The position numbers were made by a program, and so were the translations under genes. A DNA stretch of 30,660 nucleotides, taken from NCBI GenBank assembly GCA_964226685.1, contig CAXQRU010000026.1, positions 1 to 30,660 on the forward strand. Direction: 5' to 3'. The stretch is from CAXQRU01 sp964226685 (GTDB lineage Bacteria; Pseudomonadota; Gammaproteobacteria; Pseudomonadales; Cellvibrionaceae). The number at the start of each line of letters is the position of its first letter. The first letter of the stretch is position 1. Positions 8,076 through 17,171 of this stretch are shown piece after piece. The notes below the pieces were generated by a model. That model did not search any database, was not told the DNA's origin, and saw only the letters and a list, made by a program, of their open reading frames with translations.

Positions 8076-8633
8076 TTAGAAACGCTCTTTGTTTTCCATA
8101 CGCTTACGATCACTTTTTTTGAGAAGCACATACACCGACCCCAAGCCTCCATGACGTTTTAACGCAGAATGGTAAGCAAGAACCTCCGGCATTTCTTTCA
8201 ACCAATGAGCAACCGCACTTTTTAATACCGCCGGCTGCTCGCGTCCCTCTCCCTTACCATGGGTAATTAAGCCGCAACGAATATCGTGAATCATACAATC
8301 ACGTATAAATTGATATACCTGCCGGCGAGCTTGCTCTAGTGTTTGGTTGTGTAAGTCTAAACGCGCGTCTATGGGGTATTTTCCAAGGCGCAGTTTTTTA
8401 TGAACTCCATGCTGAACACCCGGGCGTTGATAGTTGAGCTCATCAAGTGGATCTACCGGGGGGATATGATCCCCAGCCAGCGGATCTTCGCATTCAGCCT
8501 CAGTAACCGCCGCCGCACGGCGATTGGCCAAAGTCTGAGCACTTTGATGAGCACTTTGCAAGTTGACTTTTGGGTTAACTTTTAGAGGCTTTACATCACC
8601 TAGAGAGATTCGAAAAATATCGTCATCTGACAT
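8076..8633 (-). CDS. Smr domain-containing protein
   Basis: The 185-residue protein has a low-complexity N-terminal part of about 85 residues and a C-terminal Smr (small MutS-related) domain. Conserved Smr elements are LDLHNQTLEQAR (DLH at 93-95), LITHGKGEG (HGKG at 125-128) and RHGGLGSVYVLLKK (160-173). Smr domains have endonuclease or RNA-cleaving activity, and relatives such as SmrB act on mRNA at collided ribosomes; the DLH and HGxG residues are the proposed active site. The layout of an N-terminal extension plus a stand-alone domain matches the SmrA/SmrB group. Which paralogue it is cannot be settled here. Confidence 0.88.
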   Translation of the reverse strand: MSDDDIFRISLGDVKPLKVNPKVNLQSAHQSAQTLANRRAAAVTEAECEDPLAGDHIPPVDPLDELNYQRPGVQHGVHKKLRLGKYPIDARLDLHNQTLEQARRQVYQFIRDCMIHDIRCGLITHGKGEGREQPAVLKSAVAHWLKEMPEVLAYHSALKRHGGLGSVYVLLKKSDRKRMENKERF

Positions 8634-8709
8634 GCCAACTACCTCAACTGACCCGTGCTATTTCATCCTAATTCCTCAACGCTTGCAAAGCAACCCTGCT
8701 GATCACTCC

Positions 8710-8726
8710 AGGGGCAATTAGCCCCT
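8710..8726 (-). terminator. Weak hairpin after acs
   Basis: AGGGGC (8710-8715), loop AATTA, GCCCCT (8721-8726) lies seven bases past the acs stop. There is no U-tract on the minus strand, so termination here is uncertain. Confidence 0.35.
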
Positions 8727-8732
8727 TAAACT

Positions 8733-10667
8733 CTATACTTCCGCACTCATGCGGTTGGCAATCAGCTCATCAACCACACTCGGATCCGATAAGGTTGATG
8801 TATCGCCCAAATTATCCAGCTCATTGGCGGCTATCTTGCGCAATATTCTACGCATAATCTTACCAGAACGAGTTTTAGGTAAGCCAGGAGCCCACTGAAT
8901 AATATCGGGCTTAGCAATGGGGCCAATTTCTTTTCGGCACAAATCAATTAAGGCTTGCTCTAAGGCCTCTGAAGTCTCCACTCCCGCCATAGGCGTCACA
9001 TAGGCATAGATACCTTGCCCCTTAATATCATGCGCAAAACCGACCACAGCGGCCTCGGCCACATCGGGATGCAAAACCAGAGCGCTTTCAATTTCAGCCG
9101 TTCCCAAGCGATGACCACTGACATTAAGCACATCATCCACTCGCCCAGTAATCCAGTAGTAACCGTCTTCGTCTCTTCTCGCACCATCGCCCGTAAAGTA
9201 ATAACCCGGATAGGTTGAAAAATAGGTATCTACCAAACGTTGATGATCGCCATAAACTGTACGGATTTGAGAAGGCCAACTGTGCTTAATGGCTAAACTG
9301 CCCTCGCCAGGGCCAGTAATTTCTTGGCCGTTAGTGTCAAGCAAGACGGGTTGCACCCCAAAAAATGGCAAGGTAGCTGAACCGGGCTTGGTCTCCGTTG
9401 CCCCGGGCAGTGGCGTCAACATATGACCACCGGTTTCCGTTTGCCACCACGTATCGACAATCGCACATTGCCCTCGGCCAATTTTACGGTGATACCAGAC
9501 CCAAGCCTCTGGATTAATTGGCTCGCCGACTGTACCTAATATACGCAAGCTCTCCAAGGAACAGTTTTCAAGCCATTGATCGCCCGCCCCCATCAAGGCT
9601 CTAATCGCCGTGGGCGCCGTATAAAACGTGTTAACCTGATGTTTATCGACCACCTCCCAAAAGCGCGCTGGGGTTGGGTAAGTGGGCACGCCTTCAAACA
9701 TTAAGGTCGTTGCACCGTTCGCTAACGGACCATAAACAATATAGGAGTGCCCCGTGACCCAGCCTACATCGGCGGTACACCAATAGACATCGTCTTCTCG
9801 TAGATCAAACACATAGTAGTGCGTCATTGCCGCATAAAGCAGATAACCTGCCGTGGTATGAAGCACACCTTTTGGCTTACCCGTAGAGCCTGAGGTATAG
9901 AGAATAAATAAGGGATCTTCCGATGCCATTGATTCTGGCTCACACTGATCACTGACGCCTTTTACCGCCTCACCATAATGTACATCTCGCCCCTCTTGCC
10001 AATTCACATTGGCACCCGTTCTCTGCACGACCAAACAAGTGTGAACATTAGGACACTGCGCCATAGCCTCATCAGCATTCACTTTTAGAGGAATGGTTTT
10101 GCCGCCACGCACGCCCTCATCGGCGGTGATGAGCACCTGGCAATCAGAATCCAAAATGCGATCTCTCAACGCATTCGGAGAAAAACCACCAAACACTACC
10201 GAATGAACCGCACCAATTCGCGCACAGGCTAGCATCGCATAAGCGGCTTCTGGAATCATCGGCATATAAATACACACACGATCGCCTTTTTTTACGCCTC
10301 GATCGCGCAGAACATTGGCTAAGCGATTTACACTCGCCGCCAACTCTGAGTAACTAATATTTTTTGATTGCGAAGGATCATCTCCCTCCCAAATAATGGC
10401 TGTTTTATTGGCGTGCTTGGCAAGATGTCGATCAATGCAATTTATTGTGACATTTAACTCTCCACCATCAAACCAGCGAGCCTGTCCTTGATGTAAATCT
10501 TGCTCAAACACTTGCTCAAACGGTTTATTCCAGCTTAAAAAACGACTAGCCTGCTCTGACCAAAACTGATCCGGTTGCTCTATAGATTGTGCATAGAGTG
10601 TTTCATAAGCGGCTTTATCGAGATGGGCTTTTGCCAACGCAGGCGGCACAGGATAGCGATCAGACAT
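8733..10667 (-). CDS. acs: Acetyl-CoA synthetase
   Basis: This AMP-forming acyl-CoA ligase converts acetate, ATP and CoA to acetyl-CoA via acetyl-AMP. The start at 10667 gives 644 residues, close to the usual 650, with the typical SDRYPVPPALAKAHLD opening; a longer frame to 10790 is rejected because of its atypical extension. Seen motifs are the P-loop YTSGSTGKPKGVLHT, DTWWQTETGG, YFTGDGARRDEDGYYWITGR and the acetylatable catalytic lysine Lys603 in PKTRSGKIMRR. It is likely monocistronic. No clear regulatory site was recognised in the 276-base divergent gap upstream. Confidence 0.96.
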   Translation of the reverse strand: MSDRYPVPPALAKAHLDKAAYETLYAQSIEQPDQFWSEQASRFLSWNKPFEQVFEQDLHQGQARWFDGGELNVTINCIDRHLAKHANKTAIIWEGDDPSQSKNISYSELAASVNRLANVLRDRGVKKGDRVCIYMPMIPEAAYAMLACARIGAVHSVVFGGFSPNALRDRILDSDCQVLITADEGVRGGKTIPLKVNADEAMAQCPNVHTCLVVQRTGANVNWQEGRDVHYGEAVKGVSDQCEPESMASEDPLFILYTSGSTGKPKGVLHTTAGYLLYAAMTHYYVFDLREDDVYWCTADVGWVTGHSYIVYGPLANGATTLMFEGVPTYPTPARFWEVVDKHQVNTFYTAPTAIRALMGAGDQWLENCSLESLRILGTVGEPINPEAWVWYHRKIGRGQCAIVDTWWQTETGGHMLTPLPGATETKPGSATLPFFGVQPVLLDTNGQEITGPGEGSLAIKHSWPSQIRTVYGDHQRLVDTYFSTYPGYYFTGDGARRDEDGYYWITGRVDDVLNVSGHRLGTAEIESALVLHPDVAEAAVVGFAHDIKGQGIYAYVTPMAGVETSEALEQALIDLCRKEIGPIAKPDIIQWAPGLPKTRSGKIMRRILRKIAANELDNLGDTSTLSDPSVVDELIANRMSAEV

Positions 10668-10943
10668 AGCAGGATGGCTCCAGGGGATTATTATTTTGGC
10701 TAGGGTACCATGTTGCAACGTAAACTCAAGCGCGGCTAAAAATTTTGTGTATTTGATGTTATAACCATTTAATTTGACGAGCCACTTCACAAATTAGTAC
10801 TATTGGCGCCTAAATGGAGCAATTATGTTGATATTTGTTCCCAATCACGCTTTCATACATAGTACACCAATGACTCCGATCATATTTTCCCGCTTCAGGA
10901 GCTTGTTGGCATAATCAAATATTCACTAATTTAAGGTTTTTTC

Positions 10944-12965
10944 ATGGGTATTAAAACGCTATTGGTAGCGCTTTGCTTAAGTATTTTTTCTTTAACAAGC
11001 TACGCTTTAAATCCCATTATTGTCGATGCGGATGGTAGCGGTGGTATTGGGGCTTGGCAAACTTCTGGAGGGGCCGATCCTTACGCCGGTAGCTCTATTT
11101 ACAGTACCGGCAACAATAGCTCCTATAGTTGGGATCTCAACATTGAAATTCCTGGAGAGTATGAATTATTTGTCTGGTGGACTTACTATAATAACCGAAC
11201 AACTGAGGCTCACTATCAGTTCGATACTGACACACGACTCGAAACCATCATTATTGATCAAAGGCAACAGAGCCAAGCGGGTCAATGGGTCAGCCTCGGG
11301 CGCTTCCCGCTTTCAAGCATCACGACCATTACCGTGAGCAACCCAAGTGGAGTTGGCACTCTCAGCGCCGATGCTGTGAAAGCGCAACTCATAGAAACCA
11401 ATCAAACCTCGCAATCCATCATTGCCGATGCTGACCAACAATATGGTGGCGTGGGCAGCTGGTCACTTTCCAGCGGCCCCAACCCCTATAATGGCAGCTC
11501 GCTGTACAGCTCTGGCAGCGGCAACTCCTATAGCTGGAATTTATCAACACAGTCAACCGAGTATGAAATCTTTGTTTGGTGGACTTACTACAACAATCGC
11601 ACAGTAGAAGCTCAATACCAATTTAATACCAGCAACGGAATTGAAACCGTCCTCATCAATCAACGCGATGAGCAACAAGCAGGACGATGGCTTAGCCTTG
11701 GACGTCATCAGTTGTCAAACTCAACCACGATTACCGTCAGCAACCCAAGTGGTGAAGGTACGTTAAGTGCTGATGCGGTGAAGCTTGAGCCAGTTATAGA
11801 TAGCACCCCCAATCAACCACCGGTCACAGAACCACCCAGTGAACCCCCAAGTGAATCAGTTATCACGGTGGATGCCAATGCAAACAACGGTATAGGGATC
11901 TGGGCCCCCTCCAGCGGCCCTAACCCCTATAACGGCAGCTCGATTTACAGCTCGGGCAGTGGTAGTTCTTACCAATGGGATATCACTATTGCAAGTGCAG
12001 GAGTATACGAGCTTAGAGTTTGGTGGACTTATTGGTCGAATCGAACCACAGACGCTCACTACCAATTTAATACGGCCAATGGAAGCGAGACCGTTGTTAT
12101 TAATCAAAGAGACGAAAGCCAGGCTGGTCAGTGGGTCAGCCTTGGGCATTATTCTTTATCAGCTGGAACGACCTCAATCACCGTCAACAACCCCAGCGGA
12201 GTTGGGACATTGAGTGCTGATGCAGTGCAAGCCCTAGTATCGAATTCAGATCCAACCTCCCCACAAGAACCTGAGCCAAAACACTCAAATGTATTTATCG
12301 ATGACTTCACCAGCCTAGATAGCTTTGTCGGCTATGTGACTAACAATCCCAGCGCCTTACCCGATGTCAGTTATTATAATGGCCGCTATCGAGCCGTCTT
12401 AACCGATAACACTAATGATATTACCCTGCATTTTCGGAACAAACAGGGGCGACTTGATGCCAGGTTAGCTCACTTTCCATTTACCGCCATTGCTCGCAAT
12501 ATAGGTATTGGGCAAGTATCTAACTCCCAAACCCCACCATCTCATCAAGACAGACCGTATATTTTTGCAGGCTTGCAGGTTCATGTCACCGATTTGGATT
12601 CACGTAATTCATCTCATGTGGTTGTGGGACATAGAGGGGGCACTTACCGAACCATCGAAGGTAAAAATACCGTCAATGGTTCATCTTCGGTCAATGATGA
12701 AGGCACGAACGCCAGCAGCAGCGGTCGAGCGGATATTATGATTGTAGGCACGGCTGATCGTCGTTTGGTTGTCTATTGGCAAGCACCTAACTTAAACTGG
12801 AACACCCAGCCCGATAATTGGCAGCTTTACAGAGGCACTGGTCAGCTACCTGGCACAGCTCCAAACTATGGCGAGTCTGTTTATGTAGGGCTAATCACCT
12901 ACGCCCAAGGAACCAATGGATTGCCATTTGTGGGCACGGCGGATTACTTTTCAATTACTGAGTAA
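10944..12965 (+). CDS. Secreted protein with three golvesin/Xly CBD-like modules
   Basis: The 673-residue exported protein has a signal peptide (about 1-21, cleavage after SYA). Three repeats of about 125 residues follow at 24-149, 158-284 and 306-432. Each opens IVDAD/GGIGxW, carries GSS-Y-S-SxYSW and WWTYxxNRTT/HYQF, and ends ITVSNPSGxGTLSADAV. The pattern fits the golvesin/xanthan-lyase carbohydrate-binding-like domain. A Pro-rich linker (PPVTEPPSEPPSE) precedes module 3. The C-terminal domain (about 448-673) begins VFIDDFTSLDSFVGYV and looks like an all-beta, lectin- or glycoside-binding-type fold; I do not recognise a catalytic motif. The likely role is polysaccharide attachment or degradation outside the cell. 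The ATG has an AAGG site. Confidence 0.8.
   Translation: MGIKTLLVALCLSIFSLTSYALNPIIVDADGSGGIGAWQTSGGADPYAGSSIYSTGNNSSYSWDLNIEIPGEYELFVWWTYYNNRTTEAHYQFDTDTRLETIIIDQRQQSQAGQWVSLGRFPLSSITTITVSNPSGVGTLSADAVKAQLIETNQTSQSIIADADQQYGGVGSWSLSSGPNPYNGSSLYSSGSGNSYSWNLSTQSTEYEIFVWWTYYNNRTVEAQYQFNTSNGIETVLINQRDEQQAGRWLSLGRHQLSNSTTITVSNPSGEGTLSADAVKLEPVIDSTPNQPPVTEPPSEPPSESVITVDANANNGIGIWAPSSGPNPYNGSSIYSSGSGSSYQWDITIASAGVYELRVWWTYWSNRTTDAHYQFNTANGSETVVINQRDESQAGQWVSLGHYSLSAGTTSITVNNPSGVGTLSADAVQALVSNSDPTSPQEPEPKHSNVFIDDFTSLDSFVGYVTNNPSALPDVSYYNGRYRAVLTDNTNDITLHFRNKQGRLDARLAHFPFTAIARNIGIGQVSNSQTPPSHQDRPYIFAGLQVHVTDLDSRNSSHVVVGHRGGTYRTIEGKNTVNGSSSVNDEGTNASSSGRADIMIVGTADRRLVVYWQAPNLNWNTQPDNWQLYRGTGQLPGTAPNYGESVYVGLITYAQGTNGLPFVGTADYFSITE
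11013..12239 (+). repeat. Three tandem intragenic modules of about 380 bases
   Basis: The three binding modules occupy 11013-11390, 11415-11795 and 11859-12239. The protein repeats are near-identical in their cores, while codons differ. This suggests old duplication kept by selection rather than a recent expansion. Confidence 0.8.
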
Positions 12966-12978
12966 ATTTTCAACCAGA

Positions 12979-12999
12979 AGGAGGCTCTTCGAGCCTCCT
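12979..12999 (+). terminator. Hairpin after the golvesin-module gene
   Basis: AGGAGGCTC (12979-12987), loop TTC, GAGCCTCCT (12991-12999) forms a perfect nine-pair stem just after the stop codon. It lacks a good T-tract, so it may instead stabilise the mRNA end. Confidence 0.55.
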
Positions 13000-13017
13000 A
13001 AACACCTCTTAAACAAA

Positions 13018-13470
13018 CTAATCAGCGGGCTTGACCCTCACAAAATTTCCTTCCATAACTGTTTTAAATTTTATCTCTTCACGGGCATAACATTGTTGAC
13101 CCACGGCGGAAAAGTCAGAGAAATTCCAACGATGAAAATAATGATAAACAGCCTGACCCTCGTGCAACAACAGCAGTACAGTCTCGTTATCTTTCAGTAA
13201 TTTCACATCGACACCCGTGATAACATCCACTTTTTCTTTAGCTGTATTTGGAAGAATAATGCAAAGTTGATCCCAATGTTCTAATTTGGAATTCATGCAA
13301 GGCTCAAAATGTTCAGCTTCTATTTTGGCTGGAATTCCAGGCAAAATAAACTCATGCTCTAGACGCCCTTGATAGGCACACTGCCCTAGGACTCTAGTGT
13401 CAGCAAAACTCGAGTAGGACCATAGCAAACTCACCAGTGCTATGGATAATTTTCGGCAATTCAATTTCAT
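13018..13470 (-). CDS. Small secreted protein with four cysteines, unknown function
   Basis: No family is recognised. The 150-residue product has a signal peptide (KLSIALVSLLWSYSSFA, likely cleavage before DTR at about 24). The mature part contains four cysteines (31, 58, 70, 127), enough for two disulphides, consistent with a periplasmic location. Motifs seen include KIEAEHFEPCMN and HEGQAVYHYFHRWNFSDF. It lies downstream of panD on the same strand, about 90 bases away. A shared transcript is possible but functionally unexplained. Confidence 0.65.
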   Translation of the reverse strand: MKLNCRKLSIALVSLLWSYSSFADTRVLGQCAYQGRLEHEFILPGIPAKIEAEHFEPCMNSKLEHWDQLCIILPNTAKEKVDVITGVDVKLLKDNETVLLLLHEGQAVYHYFHRWNFSDFSAVGQQCYAREEIKFKTVMEGNFVRVKPAD

Positions 13471-13526
13471 GAGCTATTAAACAACAATCACGAAAAGTTA
13501 AATCGAAGGAATTATAATTTTGACTA

Positions 13527-13547
13527 CGCCCAGCACAAGACCGGGCG
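13527..13547 (-). terminator. Weak hairpin after panD
   Basis: CGCCCAG (13527-13533) and CCGGGCG (13541-13547) form a seven-pair stem with one wobble on the minus transcript, between panD and the small secreted protein gene. No U-tract follows it. Confidence 0.3.
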
Positions 13548-13561
13548 AAAAAAGACACAAA

Positions 13562-13942
13562 TTAGGCAATTTGCACAGGAATAGTATTGGCCGTGCGCTC
13601 AATTTGATTACGCTCATCCAAATAAACCAGCTTTGGTTTGAAGTTGGCCATTTCTTTTTCATCAAACTGACCATAAGCGGCAATAATAACACGGTCAGAC
13701 ACTTGCACCTTTCTCGCGGCCGCACCATTCATAGAAATAGTACCTGAACCCGCTTCCGCTAAAATCACGTAAGTGGTAAAACGCTCACCATTATTGACAT
13801 TGAGAATATCAATTTGCTCGAATTCTCTAAGCCCGGCTAGTTTCACCAAATTCTCGTCGATAGCGCAAGAGCCATCGTACCAAAGCTCGGCTTGGGTAAC
13901 AGTTGCCATATGCAATTTGGCTTTTAATAGGGTGGTCAACAT
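13562..13942 (-). CDS. panD: Aspartate 1-decarboxylase
   Basis: PanD makes beta-alanine from L-aspartate for pantothenate and CoA. It is a pyruvoyl enzyme made by self-cleavage of a proenzyme. The 126-residue product has the cleavage site WYDGSCAID with Gly24-Ser25, where Ser25 becomes the pyruvoyl group. Other family landmarks are TYVILAEAGSGTISMNGAAARK and VIIAAYGQ. Length matches the family. It lies 72 bases downstream of panC on the same strand; the two products supply and use beta-alanine directly. Confidence 0.95.
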   Translation of the reverse strand: MLTTLLKAKLHMATVTQAELWYDGSCAIDENLVKLAGLREFEQIDILNVNNGERFTTYVILAEAGSGTISMNGAAARKVQVSDRVIIAAYGQFDEKEMANFKPKLVYLDERNQIERTANTIPVQIA

Positions 13943-14014
13943 GACGGGGTTTGCCTCATACTTTAAAACGGCGCCATAATATCATAGATAAACATGAGGG
14001 CACAGTGCTCGAGA

Positions 14015-14866
14015 TCAATGGTTGGGAAAATGGATATTATCAATCAAGCGGGTGTTTTTGGCATACATCGCCCCTAAGATCACCACCTCTGGGCTATCGG
14101 CGGCGGCCGGTTCAAGGGTATCGGCATCGCAAATATTGAGATAATCAGGCCGAAAGCCCGCCTCGATAAGCCTTGCCTTACCCTGCTCCTCCAAAGCAAA
14201 AAAAGGCTCTTTCGCCGCCAATACTTGCTCCTTTAGCCAAACAAGAGTTTCTTGCAATACTACCGCACGAACACGTTCGCTTTGGCTCAAAAAGCTATTG
14301 CGAGAACTCATCGCCAAGCCATCTGACTCACGAACAATGTCACCCGGCACTATTGTAACCGGGATGCAAAGGTCAGCCACCATCCGGCGAATAACGGCTA
14401 ACTGCTGAAAATCCTTCAAACCGAATACGGCTTCGTCAGGTTGCACAATATTAAATAATTTACTAACAACCGTAGTCACTCCTTCAAAATGGCCTGGGCG
14501 ACTAGCACCGCAATGCATATCGGTCATAGAAGGCACAATGACGCGCGTTTGATCCGCCATACCATTGGGATAAATTTCATTGTCATGAGGCGTAAATAAT
14601 AGATCACACTCAACCTCTGTGAGCTTTTGTATATCCTCCACCATGGTACGAGGGTATTGATCCCAATCTTCATTAAGCCCAAACTGCAACGGGTTCACAA
14701 AAATACTGGCCACAACACAATCGCAGCGCTGCTTAGCTTGCCTGACTAGGGCCAAATGCCCCTGATGAAGATTGCCCATGGTAGGCACAAAACCAATAGT
14801 TTTACCTGCAGAGCGATACTTATCGAGCGTTTGTCGTAATGAGGGAATATGTTGAAATACTTGCAT
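14015..14866 (-). CDS. panC: Pantothenate synthetase
   Basis: PanC joins D-pantoate and beta-alanine using ATP, via a pantoyl-adenylate. The 283-residue protein shows the nucleotidyltransferase features VPTMGNLHQGHLALV (HxGH class), FVNPLQFGLNEDWDQYPRT, HFEGVTTVVSKLFNIV, FGLKDFQQLAVIRRM, and the KMSKS-like LAMSSRNSFLS near the C-terminal third. The ATG at 14866 is two bases from the dnaB stop, so it is very likely translated from the dnaB transcript. No panB gene is present beside it. Confidence 0.96.
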   Translation of the reverse strand: MQVFQHIPSLRQTLDKYRSAGKTIGFVPTMGNLHQGHLALVRQAKQRCDCVVASIFVNPLQFGLNEDWDQYPRTMVEDIQKLTEVECDLLFTPHDNEIYPNGMADQTRVIVPSMTDMHCGASRPGHFEGVTTVVSKLFNIVQPDEAVFGLKDFQQLAVIRRMVADLCIPVTIVPGDIVRESDGLAMSSRNSFLSQSERVRAVVLQETLVWLKEQVLAAKEPFFALEEQGKARLIEAGFRPDYLNICDADTLEPAAADSPEVVILGAMYAKNTRLIDNIHFPNH

Positions 14867-14868
14867 AA

Positions 14869-16272
14869 TCAGTCGTCTGGCCGCATATAGTCTGGCGCTA
14901 GGTTTTCAAAACGAGTGTACTTACCTACGAAGGCCGCCCGACAGGTGCCAATTTCACCGTTACGCTGCTTACCAATAATTAGCTCGGCGACCCCTTTATC
15001 AGGGCTGTCTTCGTTGTAATACTCATCTCGGTAGATAAAAAGAATAATATCAGCATCCTGCTCAATCGCACCCGATTCACGCAGATCTGAGTTCATTGGG
15101 CGTTTATTCGGGCGCTGCTCAACACCACGATTTAACTGCGAAAGTGCAATCATTGGGCATTCATACTCTTTAGCCAACGCCTTCAACGAGCGCGAAATCT
15201 CTGAAATTTCTTGCGTGCGCCCCTCGGAAGGGCCACTGGTTTGCATCAACTGAAGATAATCCACCATAATCAAGCCAGGGTCACCGTGCTCACGAGCAAT
15301 GCGCTTGATTCGCCCTCTCATATCCTGGGGCGTCAACGCTGGGGTATCATCGATAAAGAGCTTTGATCCCTTCATCTTTTGAACGGCCGCCGTTAATTTG
15401 GGCCAATCTTCTTCGGTGAGTTGGCCGTTACGAATTTTGCCTTGATCAATTTTGCCAACTGAGGACAACATCCTCATCACCAACGATTCAGAGGGCATCT
15501 CCATACTGAACACCAGCACGGGTTTGGGCTGACTGAATAGAGCGGCTTCCACAAAGTTCAAAGCCAGGGCCGTTTTCCCCATCGAAGGACGAGCCGCTAG
15601 AATCACCAAGTCGCCCTTCTGCCAGCCCGAAGTACGTTGGTTGAGTTCCGTTAACCCTGTATGCAAACCCGTTATATCGCTTTCAGAACGAAATAATTCA
15701 TCAATGCGCTCAACGGTATTCTTCAAAAGCCCATCGACGCCAACCAAGCCCCCTTCTTTTGGGCGGTCTTCAACAATTTCTAACAGGCGTTTTTCGGCGA
15801 GCTGCAGCAGATCATCGGCATCAAGCCCTGAGGGGTTGTGCCCGGTACGAGAGATTTCATTGGCCACCCCAATGAGTTGGCGTACCGTCGAGTGCTCCCG
15901 AACAATGCGCGCATAGGCCGTTATATTGGCCACACTTGGGGTATTTTTAGAAAGCTCAGTTAGATAAAGCAGACCGCCCACCGATTCGAGCTTTTGATGG
16001 CGAGAAAGCGCCTCTGAGATGGTGACCACGTCGAAAGGCTGTTCGGCTTCGGCGAGCTTTTTCATCATCTCAAAAATGACTCGATGCGAGTCTCGATAAA
16101 AATCTGAGGCTGAAATGATTTCACAGACCGAATCAAAGGGTTGAGCTGAAAGCATCAAGCCCCCGAGAACAGACTGCTCAGCCTCCAAGGAATGAGGCAA
16201 TGGCGCCTCCTTAGGAGCTGACACTTCAGACAAGTCCATATCCAAGTCGTATTCGCTGTACATATCTTGCAT
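14869..16272 (-). CDS. dnaB: Replicative DNA helicase DnaB
   Basis: DnaB is the hexameric 5'-3' helicase that unwinds DNA at the replication fork and recruits primase. The 467-residue product has the N-terminal domain starting LPHSLEAEQSVLGGLML, then the RecA-like core: Walker A AARPSMGKT with Lys233, Walker B-type LIMVDYLQLM, and ALSQLNRGVEQRPNKRP with DLRESGAIEQDADII. No intein is seen. Its usual neighbour rplI is separated from it here by a plus-strand DUF4184 gene, and panC follows it. Confidence 0.97.
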   Translation of the reverse strand: MQDMYSEYDLDMDLSEVSAPKEAPLPHSLEAEQSVLGGLMLSAQPFDSVCEIISASDFYRDSHRVIFEMMKKLAEAEQPFDVVTISEALSRHQKLESVGGLLYLTELSKNTPSVANITAYARIVREHSTVRQLIGVANEISRTGHNPSGLDADDLLQLAEKRLLEIVEDRPKEGGLVGVDGLLKNTVERIDELFRSESDITGLHTGLTELNQRTSGWQKGDLVILAARPSMGKTALALNFVEAALFSQPKPVLVFSMEMPSESLVMRMLSSVGKIDQGKIRNGQLTEEDWPKLTAAVQKMKGSKLFIDDTPALTPQDMRGRIKRIAREHGDPGLIMVDYLQLMQTSGPSEGRTQEISEISRSLKALAKEYECPMIALSQLNRGVEQRPNKRPMNSDLRESGAIEQDADIILFIYRDEYYNEDSPDKGVAELIIGKQRNGEIGTCRAAFVGKYTRFENLAPDYMRPDD

Positions 16273-16358
16273 TTATTTATGACTCGCCATCAAAAAGTGA
16301 CTTCACCTACGCTTGTGCTATCATGAGATCGCTCAATTACCTGAAATCATGTGCCATT

Positions 16359-17126
16359 ATGCCGTTCACTGCTTCTCATATCGCCGCCATTATCCCATTG
16401 TGTTGGTTCAAAAAGTTTTCCATTTCGGCGCTCGCAATAGGATCAATGATACCTGATTTTATTTTATTTTACCCCATCAGTGCCTATTCTTTTACGCATA
16501 GCATCCTAGGTTTACCTCTATTTTGCCTACCGATTGGGCTCATGGTATATCTGTACTTTGAACACATCGGAAAATACTTTTGTATCGATGTTCTCCCCCG
16601 ATATATTCAACGACGACTACAACACTACAGACAGCCAGCCACAAGCCACAATTGGTTAATGATTGCCTGTAGTTTATTAATTGGCGCCTCTACTCATGTT
16701 TTTTGGGATGGCTTCACGCACTCTACGGGCTGGGCAATCAATTTACTGCCTATACTCAATGAACCAGTAGAGGTTCTCAGCGCAAGCATCCCCATGCATG
16801 GTTTTTTGCAGCATATTAGCTCCGTCATCGGGCTGATCGTCGTATCGCTAATAGCCATGATTGTGCTCTACCGCCAACCTTTTACCCAAGATACTCACGC
16901 CCTACCACTGATGATAAGAATGGTGATTACCTGCAGTTTTCTTTTAATACCGCTCTGCGTCCTAGCATTTCACTGGATCAACGGGAGCAACCTCATTAGC
17001 GCATTAACACAAATGGTAATTGACACGTTAACCATTGGAATTAGCCTACTCTTTGCTTACTCTTTGGGGTACTGGCTATATCTGAAAAACGCCAAAACAG
17101 AGAGCACAAAACCTTTGGCCCAATAA
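16359..17126 (+). CDS. DUF4184 family integral membrane protein
   Basis: The start at 16359 gives 255 residues opening MPFTASHIAAIIPL, the typical DUF4184 N-terminus; an upstream in-frame ATG at 16323 is less likely. Several transmembrane helices are visible, and histidine/aspartate motifs recur: SMIPDFILFYP with THSILG, and GASTHVFWDGFTHSTGW. The conserved His/Asp set resembles YdjM-like membrane-bound metal-dependent hydrolases, but no activity is shown. It is inserted against the direction of the flanking rplI and dnaB genes and ends at a shared terminator. Confidence 0.8.
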   Translation: MPFTASHIAAIIPLCWFKKFSISALAIGSMIPDFILFYPISAYSFTHSILGLPLFCLPIGLMVYLYFEHIGKYFCIDVLPRYIQRRLQHYRQPATSHNWLMIACSLLIGASTHVFWDGFTHSTGWAINLLPILNEPVEVLSASIPMHGFLQHISSVIGLIVVSLIAMIVLYRQPFTQDTHALPLMIRMVITCSFLLIPLCVLAFHWINGSNLISALTQMVIDTLTIGISLLFAYSLGYWLYLKNAKTESTKPLAQ

Positions 17127-17150
17127 AAAAGCAGCCAAATGGCTGCTTTT
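17127..17150. terminator. Bidirectional Rho-independent terminator
   Basis: AAAAGCAGCC (17127-17136), loop AAAT, GGCTGCTTTT (17141-17150) is a perfect ten-pair inverted repeat with A- and T-rich ends. It ends both the DUF4184 gene (plus) and the rpsF-rpsR-rplI operon (minus). Confidence 0.88.
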
Positions 17151-17171
17151 AAAAGGCACGTTACTCGAAAA

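Noticed and set aside
10668..10790. N-terminal extension of acetyl-CoA synthetase
   Set aside because: The 41 extra residues have no counterpart in the family, whose conserved start is at 10667.
11856..12149. Antisense reading frame in the golvesin-module gene
   Set aside because: It arises from the repeated, biased codons of the module on the other strand, with no start signal or known domain.
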